DNA of 64,000 nucleotides from Bradyrhizobium sp. LTSP885 (lineage in GTDB: Bacteria > Pseudomonadota > Alphaproteobacteria > Rhizobiales > Xanthobacteraceae): positions 62,001 through 126,000 of the forward strand of contig NZ_JYMT01000006.1 in NCBI RefSeq assembly GCF_000938305.1. Direction: 5' to 3'. The notes under the pieces were generated by a model. That model ran no database searches, was not told the DNA's origin, and saw nothing but the letters and a program-made list of their open reading frames with translations. Below are positions 46,944 to 54,609 of this stretch, piece by piece. Within the stretch, counting starts at the first letter, position 1; every line of letters starts with the position of its first letter. The position numbers and the translations under genes are program-made.

Positions 46944-48527
46944 CTAATGGGCCGATTTCGCACCGGTGCTCCGATTGACCGTGCGCAACGTCAGGGCCAG
47001 CGGCACCATCACCACGGCGATCAGGCCCAGCGCAACAAACACGTCGATATAGGCAAGCAGCGTAGCTTGGCTTTGCACCATCTGATTGACGATCGCCATG
47101 CTGGTCCCGGATGAGCTGCCGGTGGCCGCGCGCCCATTCAAATATCCCTGGATGCGGCTCAACGTATCATTATAGAACGGATTCCAGGAGCCGATATGTT
47201 CGACCAGACGGCTCTGATGAAACTGCTCGCGCCGCGCCAGCACGGTCTGGCTCAGTGCCACGCCCATCGATCCGCCGAAATTTCGCGCAAGATTGATCAG
47301 CGCGGAAGCCTGATCGGTTTTGTCTGGCGGAATGCCGTCGTAAGATGCGGTCGTGATCGGAATGAAGATCAGCGGCAAGCCGATTCCGAGATAGATGCGT
47401 GACCAGGCGAAGTACCAGTAATCTGCATCAGGGGTGATGCGAAGCAGGTCAACCATCGCGTAACAGGCCATCGCCGCGCCTGCGGCGATCAGATATCGCG
47501 GCTGAACGAATCCAAGGCGGCCGACCACCACCATCATCACCATCGTCACCGCGCCGCCCGGCGAGATCGCAAGACCAGCCAGCGTGGCGGTGTAGCCGAA
47601 TTCCTCCTGCAACAGTTGCGGCAAAATCTGCGTCGTCGCGATCAGGAGCGCGCCGGTCACCAGCATGATGAGAAAGCAGGTGCCGAACTGGCGTCCGGTC
47701 AGCATCTTGATGTCGATGAGAGGCTGCGGTCGATTGAGCTCCCACGGGATGAACAGCAGCAGCGCGGTGGCGGATATCGCCGCAAACGCCACGATGAAGC
47801 TCGAGTCGAACCAGTCGTCGATCTGGCCGCGGTCAAGAACCACCTCCAGGCCACCGAGGAAAGTTGCGATCAGCAGAAAGCCCACCACGTCAAAGTTGAG
47901 GCCCTTGGCCCAGAGCCGCTCCCGCTCCTTTTTCTTCTCCGGCGAACTGGGAATAATCATATAGATCAGCACGAGCGAGATCAGTCCGACCGGCACGTTG
48001 ATGAGAAAGCACCAGTGCCAGGACAGATTGTCGCTCAACCAGCCGCCGAGGGTCGGCCCGACTGCCGGCGCGACGACGACGGCGATGCCGTAGAGCGCAA
48101 ACCCCTGGCTGCGCTTCGCGGGTGGGAACGCCGCGGCCAGAATCGATTGCGCCACCGGCGTCATGCCGCCGCCCGCCAACCCCTGGATCAGGCGGAACAC
48201 CAGCAAGGCCTGCAGATTCCACGCGAAGCCGCACAGCAGAGAGCTCGCCGTGAACAGTGCAATGCAGACCAGGAAGAAGTTCTTGCGGCCGAACATCTCG
48301 GCAATCCAGCCGCTGGCGCACAGGACGATGGAGTTGGCCACCAAATAGGTGGTGATGACCCAGGAAGCTTCGTCGCTGCTGACGGCAAGGCCGCCCGATA
48401 TGTAACGCAGGGCGACGTTGGCGATGGTGGTGTCGAGGACTTCCATGAAGGTTGCGATCGCAACCAGGACGGCAATGATCCAGGGGTTCGCGTTGCCGTA
48501 TTCGCCCTTGTCTGCTGCGTCAGGCAT
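46944..48527 (-). CDS. DHA2-family MFS drug efflux transporter (EmrB-like)
   Basis: A 527-aa transporter with 14 predicted helices. Motif C-type residues (GIAVVVAPAVGPTLGGWLSD) and VLDTTIANVALRYISGG in helix 1 are typical of EmrB/QacA antiporters. With the adjacent membrane-fusion protein it forms an inner-membrane efflux system that needs an outer-membrane TolC, not present in the window. Confidence 0.92.
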   Translation of the reverse strand: MPDAADKGEYGNANPWIIAVLVAIATFMEVLDTTIANVALRYISGGLAVSSDEASWVITTYLVANSIVLCASGWIAEMFGRKNFFLVCIALFTASSLLCGFAWNLQALLVFRLIQGLAGGGMTPVAQSILAAAFPPAKRSQGFALYGIAVVVAPAVGPTLGGWLSDNLSWHWCFLINVPVGLISLVLIYMIIPSSPEKKKERERLWAKGLNFDVVGFLLIATFLGGLEVVLDRGQIDDWFDSSFIVAFAAISATALLLFIPWELNRPQPLIDIKMLTGRQFGTCFLIMLVTGALLIATTQILPQLLQEEFGYTATLAGLAISPGGAVTMVMMVVVGRLGFVQPRYLIAAGAAMACYAMVDLLRITPDADYWYFAWSRIYLGIGLPLIFIPITTASYDGIPPDKTDQASALINLARNFGGSMGVALSQTVLARREQFHQSRLVEHIGSWNPFYNDTLSRIQGYLNGRAATGSSSGTSMAIVNQMVQSQATLLAYIDVFVALGLIAVVMVPLALTLRTVNRSTGAKSAH

Positions 48528-48541
48528 TTGCCACGATCCGT

Positions 48542-49807
48542 TCAGGGACGGACGGTGACGGTGGGAACGACCGACATGCCCGGTCCCAATTCGACGTCAG
48601 GACGCTGGTTGAAGGTAATCTTCACCGGCACGCGCTGCACGACTTTCACATAGTTGCCCGTGGCGTTTTCGGCCGGCAACAGACTGAACGCGGTTCCGCT
48701 GCCCGCTTGAACGCTGTTGACCTGGCCGGGGAAATTGCGGCCACCGAAGGCGTCGATTCTGATATCGACGGGCTGCCCGACGCGCATGTCGGCCAGTTGC
48801 GATTCCTTGAAATTGGCCGTCACCCAGATCTCGAGCGGCACCATGATCATGATCGCTTGCCCGGGGGCCGCCAGTGCGCCGACGGCCCCCGTCAGTTTCG
48901 TCACGCGACCGTCGACGGTTGCGCGCAGCTCGGTTCGCTGCAGATCGGCGTCAGCGCGATCCTTCTGTGCCCTGGACTGATCGAGTTGCGCCGCTGCGCC
49001 GACCTTTTGCGCATTCAGGACATCGATCTGCCTTTCGGCCGACACCTTGGCCGCGGTCGCGGCGTCAAGGGCCGCTTGCTTGCCGTTGAAGTCGGATGAA
49101 GCCTGTTGCGCGCGTTGAACCGTCCCGGCGCCCTTCTGCACCAGATCCTGGTAGCGGGTGTTTTCGTCGGTCGCGAATTTGAGCGCCGACGCCGCCTCCG
49201 TCACCTGCTGGGTGGCCTGATCGACCTGGGCTTTCTGGCCTGCGATCTGGGCTTCGAAGTTTCTTTCCGTCGCTTCGTTTTGACGGATTTGCGCGTCGGC
49301 CTGATCGACCGCGGCTTTATAGTTTCTTGCGTCGATGGTCGCGAGCAGATCGCCTTTTTTCACGACCTGGTTATCGGTGACATCAACGCTGATAATGCTG
49401 CCGGTGACTTGCGGACTGACCAGCACCGGCCGGCCATCGATAAAGGCATCGTCCGTACTCTCGTAGTGACGGGCGTGGAGATACCATGCGATGCCTGCAA
49501 TGACGCCGACGACGATCAATCCAAGGCAGACAACCATCGCGATGGGATGATTTCGGAATGCGCCCTTGATGCCCTTCGGGGCCTGTTCCTGGCTTTGGTC
49601 GGTCGCTGGCGGCTCGCGGTCGGCTTTTCGACTTTCAGGCTTTGCCTCTGGATTTGCTTGAGGCTTCTCGGACGTGACGCCATGGTCATCTGCCGAGACA
49701 GGATCGGACGTACTTGTAGGCCTTTTCTCGAATGAGCGGTCCCTGCGCAAGGCATCCTCTGACGCCGGGGTGGGCGAACCTACATCTGTCGAATCAACAG
49801 AACTCAT
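48542..49807 (-). CDS. HlyD-family membrane-fusion protein (EmrA-like)
   Basis: A 421-aa periplasmic adaptor. A long polar N-terminal tail (about 75 residues) precedes one helix (AMVVCLGLIVVGVIAGIAWYL). The split lipoyl domain and a long coiled-coil hairpin rich in Gln/Ala (residues about 165-290) follow. The start is ATG 49807; a longer in-frame extension to 50071 has no ribosome site. It is the first gene of the pump-cyclase operon. Confidence 0.91.
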   Translation of the reverse strand: MSSVDSTDVGSPTPASEDALRRDRSFEKRPTSTSDPVSADDHGVTSEKPQANPEAKPESRKADREPPATDQSQEQAPKGIKGAFRNHPIAMVVCLGLIVVGVIAGIAWYLHARHYESTDDAFIDGRPVLVSPQVTGSIISVDVTDNQVVKKGDLLATIDARNYKAAVDQADAQIRQNEATERNFEAQIAGQKAQVDQATQQVTEAASALKFATDENTRYQDLVQKGAGTVQRAQQASSDFNGKQAALDAATAAKVSAERQIDVLNAQKVGAAAQLDQSRAQKDRADADLQRTELRATVDGRVTKLTGAVGALAAPGQAIMIMVPLEIWVTANFKESQLADMRVGQPVDIRIDAFGGRNFPGQVNSVQAGSGTAFSLLPAENATGNYVKVVQRVPVKITFNQRPDVELGPGMSVVPTVTVRP

Positions 49808-50432
49808 GCCGCCTCGCCCTATTCCTGTGATTGCGATTGCCGGCTTTTGTGCATTGCCGAAGCGGGAAAAACAGACCAGCGCACAACTTGTTCCCGCCGG
49901 GTGTCGTTGTTTTTCGGAAAGGATGTTTGCCCCATGGCACTTGGCCGACCGATTTGGCTTCAGGCGGAAAGTCTCGAACCTGCCCCGTCCGCTGCAACTC
50001 CTAAGCGCCAAATTTGAAACACACCTGTTCATGCGCCGTTGGCAGATGCGCGTCTGGACAAAATTGCTCACTCTTCGAGACCACCGCGATCAGGTCGTTC
50101 GCAACAAAACTGACTGACCCTGGAGGCTTCACTCTCGGTTGGAGTTTGCGGTGACGAGGGAAAACACCTGATCGACCTGCTGTCGGAAGACCGCAGCGAA
50201 GCCAATAATCGGGGTAAACACCTTGATGCGGGCCACTGGATAGCGTTGGCGCCGCGTTGGCGGGCTTGACTATCTGCTGAAGCGAACCGCCATCGACGGT
50301 GAGAACACCGGTCGTCCTCGCGCCTGAAACTGCATCACAAGGTTCATGCATTTTTCCCGGAACGATACCGAGCAACGAGCCTTACCCATTGCCTTACCTA
50401 TTCAGAGGCGCGAACCATCTTGAGGCAATCCA
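49808..50432. other. intergenic region, no gene supported
   Basis: About 625 bp between the EmrA-like gene and the first small stress gene. Several short ORFs exist but none has a ribosome site or recognisable product. It carries a half copy of the AAATTGCTCACTC sequence (about 50061-50073) that recurs as a full palindrome at 51011, and a sigma-EcfG-like promoter at its right end. Confidence 0.5.
50359..50383 (+). promoter_or_regulatory. sigma-EcfG-like promoter (GGAAC-N16-CCTT)
   Basis: GGAAC at 50359-50363, a 16-nt spacer, and CCTT at 50380-50383. One mismatch to the alphaproteobacterial general-stress consensus GGAAC-N16/17-CGTT. It lies 49 nt before the 66-aa gene. Confidence 0.45.
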
Positions 50433-50633
50433 ATGAACACTCTACCCGTCGATCGGGCGCTGCGCATATACGGCACCCTGGCAGACCGTCCCGAGACAAA
50501 AGGCGCCCGAGAGCGGCTTTCCAGGCATCTGATGAAAATATACATCGAGGGCGAAAGCGACGAACACCGATTGACGGTGCACGGGCTGTCATACCTTCGC
50601 AAGCTCGATCAGGAACTCGACTCCAGGAGCTAG
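50433..50633 (+). CDS. small hypothetical protein, stress-type
   Basis: A 66-aa, charged, helical protein (start with TTGAGGCAATCC upstream). The sequence shows a helix-loop-helix pattern ending YLRKLDQELDSRS. There is no membrane segment or known motif. The sigma-EcfG-like promoter upstream suggests expression in the general stress response. Confidence 0.65.
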   Translation: MNTLPVDRALRIYGTLADRPETKGARERLSRHLMKIYIEGESDEHRLTVHGLSYLRKLDQELDSRS

Positions 50634-50663
50634 GCGCTTCAACTATCGAAGGGTGTGCGGTAC

Positions 50664-50888
50664 TCAGCCCTTCAGGGCTTCGCGCTGCTTTTGCAAGGAA
50701 CTCCGTCGCGTTATTCTTGCCTTCGCGGAGCGGATTGCCTCCATCCTGCTCGGCTCCTTTTTCGGTTGCGGCGTCTTCCTTTGCTCTCCGACCGTCGGCA
50801 TCATGGGCAGTGTCGGCATGATCGAGCCGTTTTCGACGGGTTGCGTCTTCATTGGACCGGTGCCGGCCGTTGGTTTTCTTTTGGGCAT
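50664..50888 (-). CDS. small basic hypothetical protein
   Basis: A Lys/Arg/Pro-rich, probably disordered protein of about 74 aa from ATG 50888 (other starts: GTG 50915 or ATG 50852). The C-terminal half is a basic helix (EAIRSAKARITRRSSLQKQREALKG). A plus-strand ORF overlaps it and I cannot exclude that. The minus-strand promoter match at 50928-50952 is the main reason to prefer this strand. Confidence 0.42.
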   Translation of the reverse strand: MPKRKPTAGTGPMKTQPVENGSIMPTLPMMPTVGEQRKTPQPKKEPSRMEAIRSAKARITRRSSLQKQREALKG

Positions 50889-50927
50889 CCAAAACACCGA
50901 GAGTAGATCGGTCACGATTGTGAAACC

Positions 50928-50952
50928 AACAACCTGCGAGAAGAGACGTTCC
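50928..50952 (-). promoter_or_regulatory. sigma-EcfG-like promoter (GGAAC-N16-TGTT)
   Basis: Read on the minus strand, GGAAC at 50952-50948 is followed by exactly 16 nt and TGTT (one mismatch to CGTT). It points at the 74-aa minus-strand gene. Confidence 0.42.
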
Positions 50953-51010
50953 GCTATTAGGCGGCAATGGCTTCACCAGACGTCGAAGGCCACGCAGCCG
51001 CGGTCTAGGG

Positions 51011-51028
51011 GTGAGCAAAATTGCTCAC
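51011..51028. promoter_or_regulatory. palindrome GTGAGCAA-AA-TTGCTCAC
   Basis: A perfect 8-bp inverted repeat with a 2-nt spacer, 33 bp upstream of the perfect sigma-EcfG promoter. A half copy occurs near 50061. It is probably an operator. Confidence 0.42.
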
Positions 51029-51060
51029 TCCTACGCTACGTTGGGTTTGCAAGCCTGTCT

Positions 51061-51085
51061 GGAACAATACTTTGAAGGCGCCGTT
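51061..51085 (+). promoter_or_regulatory. sigma-EcfG promoter, perfect match (GGAAC-N16-CGTT)
   Basis: GGAAC 51061-51065, 16-nt spacer, CGTT 51082-51085, matching the consensus of the general stress sigma factor in Bradyrhizobium and relatives. It lies 52 nt before the 27-aa membrane-peptide gene. Confidence 0.7.
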
Positions 51086-51136
51086 GAATATTCGGTGCGC
51101 GGCAAACAAGCCGATCGCCATCAACGGAGAATTCCG

Positions 51137-51220
51137 ATGGAAATGATCCTGATTATCGTTGTGCTAGTCCTCCTGTTCGGTGGCGGCGGATACTGGGGTC
51201 GCAGTCGCGGTCATTGGTGA
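51137..51220 (+). CDS. 27-aa single-pass membrane peptide
   Basis: ATG 51137 with GGAGA spaced 6 nt. One hydrophobic helix (MILIIVVLVLLFGGGG) is followed by a short basic tail YWGRSRGHW. Peptides of this LLFGGGGYWG type recur in proteobacteria and are usually missed because of their size. It has its own sigma-EcfG promoter and a terminator-like hairpin 28 nt after the stop, so it forms a complete small transcription unit. Probably inner membrane; role unknown. Confidence 0.72.
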   Translation: MEMILIIVVLVLLFGGGGYWGRSRGHW

Positions 51221-51248
51221 CGAACCGACCGTGTGCCGGCGCGACGAC

Positions 51249-51272
51249 ATCAGCAGCAAAGCCGCTGATTTT
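51249..51272 (+). terminator. Rho-independent terminator-like hairpin
   Basis: ATCAGC (51249-51254) pairs with GCTGAT (51264-51269) and is followed by a TTTT run to 51272. It ends the 27-aa gene unit. Confidence 0.5.
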
Positions 51273-51384
51273 CTCCGTCGCTTCCCTCGCACGAACGATC
51301 GGGATACGTCAGGTGCGACAAAACAACCCGACAGGCAACTCACCTAAAACCTGTCATGCCCTCGCGCGAAAAATATTCTGATTT

Positions 51385-51981
51385 TCAGAATGTAAACTCA
51401 GTGATATAGATATGCCCGTCCCACCCGATTGAGGGGCGAGCGCACGTCACGAACGCGCGGTGGGATGCGGTGGACGCGGATTGCGCAACAGACGAGTGCG
51501 CATGAGGCGGACGGCGAAGTCGTGTGGTCCTGACGCTGCAGGCGGAAAGTTTTTGAGAAGCTGACGCTTCCCAGAGACAACGGTGGCAACAAAGCGCTCG
51601 CCGGGGAGAGCACGAAGGAAACCGTAAAACCATCGCGCAGGGAAAGCCGGAGTTCCCGGTTACACCTGTGGTCCTACCCAGGTGCTTTTTGTTGCACCGG
51701 GCCCATGGGTGCGATCGGCACCCGGCTTTCCCTGCGCCCTCTACCAAGTGAGAGGGCAAACGAAATGCAAAGCTCGGACAAATGATATCGCGGGAATGTG
51801 GACTCACGTCCGCTCCGTCATCATGCTCCGCGTATGCGGCACAACGGATTGCTTCGCTTGCGCTCGCAATGACCGCGGAGAGGACCTTGGATACGACCTG
51901 GGTCTCACGCGACGAGGAACCCGCGCCGCGATTCCCGCACGACCGCCTCCGTGGAAGCTGGTATGACGATGAAGCGGGCAA
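51385..51981. repeat. Bradyrhizobium-type dispersed intergenic repeat with strong hairpins
   Basis: About 600 bp without a credible gene. The 16-bp arm GCGCAGGGAAAGCCGG (51635-51650) is matched by its perfect inverse at 51722-51737. Smaller nested hairpins (CACCTG/CAGGTG, GGTGC/GCACC) lie inside. Similar sequences are frequent between genes in Bradyrhizobium (recalled, not searched). The 198-aa minus-strand ORF across it is of the low-complexity Arg/Ser/Cys kind often mis-annotated from this repeat. Confidence 0.6.
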
Positions 51982-52032
51982 TGCCGGTTGACTCGGGAAC
52001 CGGCAACACTCAGAAAACGCCTGAGAAATGAA

Positions 52033-52084
52033 TGGTCGGAGTGGCAGGATTCGAACCTGCGACCCCTGCGTCCCGAACGCAGTG
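52033..52084 (-). other. 3' fragment of tRNA-Pro(CGG), probable attachment-site remnant
   Basis: On the minus strand these 52 nt read as the anticodon arm (stem CTGCG/CGCAG, loop TTCGGGA, anticodon CGG), variable region, T arm (GCAGG-TTCGAAT-CCTGC), the 3' acceptor strand CACTCCG and encoded CCA. The D arm and 5' acceptor strand are absent: sequence identity stops just before the anticodon stem. It is therefore not a functional tRNA but the displaced 3' half left when an element integrates in a tRNA gene. Confidence 0.75.
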
Positions 52085-52680
52085 AATATCTTCTAAGTTA
52101 TTGATTTTTCTTGCCATGGCAGGTGCTTCCGTCACGTTTTGTTCACGGTCGTTTCACCCAATTCGTTGCGATTTCGTTGCGGCGTTCTAAAGAAGAACGG
52201 TAGCAGTCGCCCTGGTCCATTGGGTGATGTTCCAACGGACCTCGTATGCATCGCTCGCCCGCTGTGCGCCACAGGCTCAAATCCAGACTCGCAAGCACCG
52301 ATACCGACATTCACTGATGGTAGCCATTTGAGATAACGGCCGGTTCAATTGATGGAGCCGCGTCTATCTCGACAACGCTCATATACTGCAGCCTCAAAAC
52401 GCGAGATTGGTAATTTGATCGTTCCTGAGCGAACGAGTATGCCGCGCAGGGTCTATGATGACGTGGCGCGGCGCTGGAGCGACGTGCCCGTCCTGGCTCG
52501 TCTACCCTCGCCGTTCCCAGCGACGGCGTCGTCGTTCGAGACGCCGCGGACAATATCATTATCACCCTGTCGGCCAATCCGGCCGCCGAAGATCGCGCTG
52601 CCGATTCTACAACGGAAGAGCGCGAAAGCGGCGTTAATGTCTGAGCCTGTCGGACATCGCGGCACGACATTCAAGGACGT
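52085..52680. other. island edge region, no gene supported
   Basis: About 600 bp between the tRNA scar and the LysR gene. The composition is visibly more AT-rich near the scar. Short ORFs overlap on both strands without ribosome sites. One plus-strand stretch ending in a stop near 52640 encodes about 40 protein-like residues (DGVVVRDAADNIIITLS...) but has stops just upstream and no start; it may be a gene remnant. Confidence 0.45.
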
Positions 52681-53919
52681 TCAGATGCGCGATCCGCTGA
52701 CGCCATCGCGTTGCGCCAGCCCCCGGGTTACCTCGCGAAGCGCATTGACAAATCGCTCGTGCAGTCGCGTCGGCTTCCAATTGCGCCGGGTTATCAGCCA
52801 TATCGGGTGCCCGGCGTTCGGCACGGGCTTGTTCAGAATGGCGAGGCCATGCAGCAGGTGATCGTCGTCGAAATCGCTGCGCACGACAAGTGCCAAGAAC
52901 TCGCCGCTCAGCACCAGGCTATGCGTGAGCTCGAACAATTCGCTTTCTGCCGTCTCCACCGGCGGTGCGACCCCCTCCTGTTCGAACATGGCGCGGAGAC
53001 GGATGGCGATGCCAGTGCGCGGCGGACTGCCGATCCAGCGGTAACCGGCGAGGTCGCGCGCGCTGATCTCGCGACGTCCGGCCAAGGGATGGTCTTGGCG
53101 GCAGATGATCCGCACCTCGCTTTGGCAGAGCTCCTCGGTGACGAAGTCGGCGGGCACGTTCGGTCGGGCGGTGCTGACCATGCAGTCGAGCCGCCCGGAG
53201 CGCAGCTCCAGCAGCATTTGCTCGTATTGGTCATGCGTGATGATGAAACGCGCCGCTGGAAGCTGGGTGGACAGGCGTCGGATCGCTGCCGGCAAAACGC
53301 CCGCGGCGGCGGCGCGCACGGTGCCTACTGTAACATTACCTTCCAAAAGGCCGTCGGATTCCTTGATCTCGGCGGCGGCCGAGCGCAGCTCTTCGAGCCC
53401 GAGATTGAACAGCAGGGCGATCTCGTGGCCGAGCTTGTTCAGCCGCGCGGCGCGCTTCTCACGATATACCAGATCCACACCCAACGCGCCCTCGAGCTCG
53501 CCGATCGCGCGGTGTAGCGATGGAACACGCACCCCGAGGCTCTCCGCCGCGCCGCCGAACCCCTCGTACTCACCCATCGCGACGAGGGCGCGCAACTGGC
53601 TGATGGTGAGCGTGCGCAGCAGCTTCTCGATCCGGAGTGAGCTCGCATCGGCTTCGCCCGGTACCTTGCGGACTGCGCCAGCGAGGAACGTGAGGCAGCG
53701 CGCGACGCGTTCGCTGAGCACCGTGCCGTATTTCGTGGCGACGAGGCCGGTCCGCCGGCGCTCGAACAGCGCGACGTTGTAGAACTGTTCGAGCGCGGCT
53801 AGGCCAAGTGTCACGGCAGGCTGCGTCAGGCCTGCGCGATGCGCGGTCGCATGCACGCTCGTGCCCTCCGCGACCATGAGGAATAAACGTGCATGCCAGA
53901 GGTTCGGGAAGCCTGCCAT
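52681..53919 (-). CDS. LysR-family regulator with two N-terminal HTH domains
   Basis: 412 aa, about 100 longer than usual. Residues 1-65 form one LysR HTH (HARLFLMVAEGTSVHATAHR, TQPAVTLGLAALEQFYNVALF). Residues about 95-160 form a second (LTISQLRALVAMGEYEGFGG, VPSLHRAIGELEGALGVDLVY). A normal LysR effector domain follows (LEGNVTVGTVRAAAAGVLP to the end). The gene opens the putative island and is divergent from the cupin gene. The intergenic region holds an operator-like TTGTATGCAA. It probably controls the island genes in response to an organic acid. Confidence 0.88.
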   Translation of the reverse strand: MAGFPNLWHARLFLMVAEGTSVHATAHRAGLTQPAVTLGLAALEQFYNVALFERRRTGLVATKYGTVLSERVARCLTFLAGAVRKVPGEADASSLRIEKLLRTLTISQLRALVAMGEYEGFGGAAESLGVRVPSLHRAIGELEGALGVDLVYREKRAARLNKLGHEIALLFNLGLEELRSAAAEIKESDGLLEGNVTVGTVRAAAAGVLPAAIRRLSTQLPAARFIITHDQYEQMLLELRSGRLDCMVSTARPNVPADFVTEELCQSEVRIICRQDHPLAGRREISARDLAGYRWIGSPPRTGIAIRLRAMFEQEGVAPPVETAESELFELTHSLVLSGEFLALVVRSDFDDDHLLHGLAILNKPVPNAGHPIWLITRRNWKPTRLHERFVNALREVTRGLAQRDGVSGSRI

Positions 53920-54024
53920 CCGTGCAATCGTTCCGTCATCGTTAGCTAAATCTTATCATAAGCATACATGCGAGTGTTCGAGCACCAGCTGCGCGAGAAC
54001 ACAATTTTATACTGTTGCGTTCAT

Positions 54025-54034
54025 TTGTATGCAA
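54025..54034. promoter_or_regulatory. putative shared operator TTGTATGCAA, copy 1
   Basis: Lies in the LysR/cupin divergent region. The same 10-mer occurs on the opposite strand at 63092-63101 and with one mismatch at 56596-56605. A weaker GCATACATGC element lies at 53962-53971. The form resembles operators of GntR-family (FCD) regulators. Confidence 0.55.
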
Positions 54035-54108
54035 TATTACCGACGTCGCCTGCAAAAAACGAACTTTCGGTCAACCAGGCTCCGGGCCAAGGAAAGAGGA
54101 AGTGAACG

Positions 54109-54498
54109 ATGCTGAGAACCGCGCTTCTGATAGTATCGATCGCAGCCGCGGCGATCAGCGGCAACGCCGCCGCTCAGCAGGATGGCATTAAACGCACGCC
54201 TCTACAGAAGATCGAATTTCCAGACGGCTACAGCACCGTCATGGGCATTGTGGAGGTTCAACCTGGCGGCTCATCAGGACGGCACACGCATCCCGGCATC
54301 GAGACCGGTTACATTCTTGAGGGTGAGCTCGACCTGATAATTGAAGGCATGCCAGACCAGCACTTGAAACCCGGCGATTCCTACTCGATCCGGGCCGGCC
54401 TAGTCCACGACGCCAGGGTCCGCGGTGATAAACCGCTCAAGGCAATAGGCGTCTATGTCGTCGATAAGGCCAAACCATTGGCGTCGCCGGCCCCTTGA
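54109..54498 (+). CDS. secreted cupin-domain protein
   Basis: A 129-aa protein with a signal peptide (LRTALLIVSIAAAAISGNAAAQ). It has a single cupin barrel with metal ligands in GRHTHPGIETGYILEGE (HxH...E) and GLVHDA (His). The start ATG 54109 has AGAGGAAG upstream. It is periplasmic and may bind or modify a small acid. It is the first gene downstream of operator copy 1. Confidence 0.86.
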   Translation: MLRTALLIVSIAAAAISGNAAAQQDGIKRTPLQKIEFPDGYSTVMGIVEVQPGGSSGRHTHPGIETGYILEGELDLIIEGMPDQHLKPGDSYSIRAGLVHDARVRGDKPLKAIGVYVVDKAKPLASPAP

Positions 54499-54609
54499 GC
54501 ATAAGATTTCCGGCGGCCGGCTAGATCGACTGCACTCGGCGATTTTTTCGCCACGAATCTGTTATTTTATGTCCTCAAGCTGGACCACGGGATCAAAGAT
54601 TGGAAGCAT

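Noticed and set aside
51385..51981. 198-aa minus-strand ORF
   Set aside because: It lies across the hairpin-rich dispersed repeat, is low-complexity and lacks a ribosome site. It is typical of false genes called in this repeat.
52033..52110. complete tRNA-Pro gene
   Set aside because: Only the anticodon arm to CCA is present. The sequence beyond 52084 does not contain a D arm or a 5' acceptor strand.
52349..52861. 170-aa plus-strand ORF at the island edge
   Set aside because: It overlaps the 3' end of the LysR gene, has no ribosome site and a shadow-like composition.
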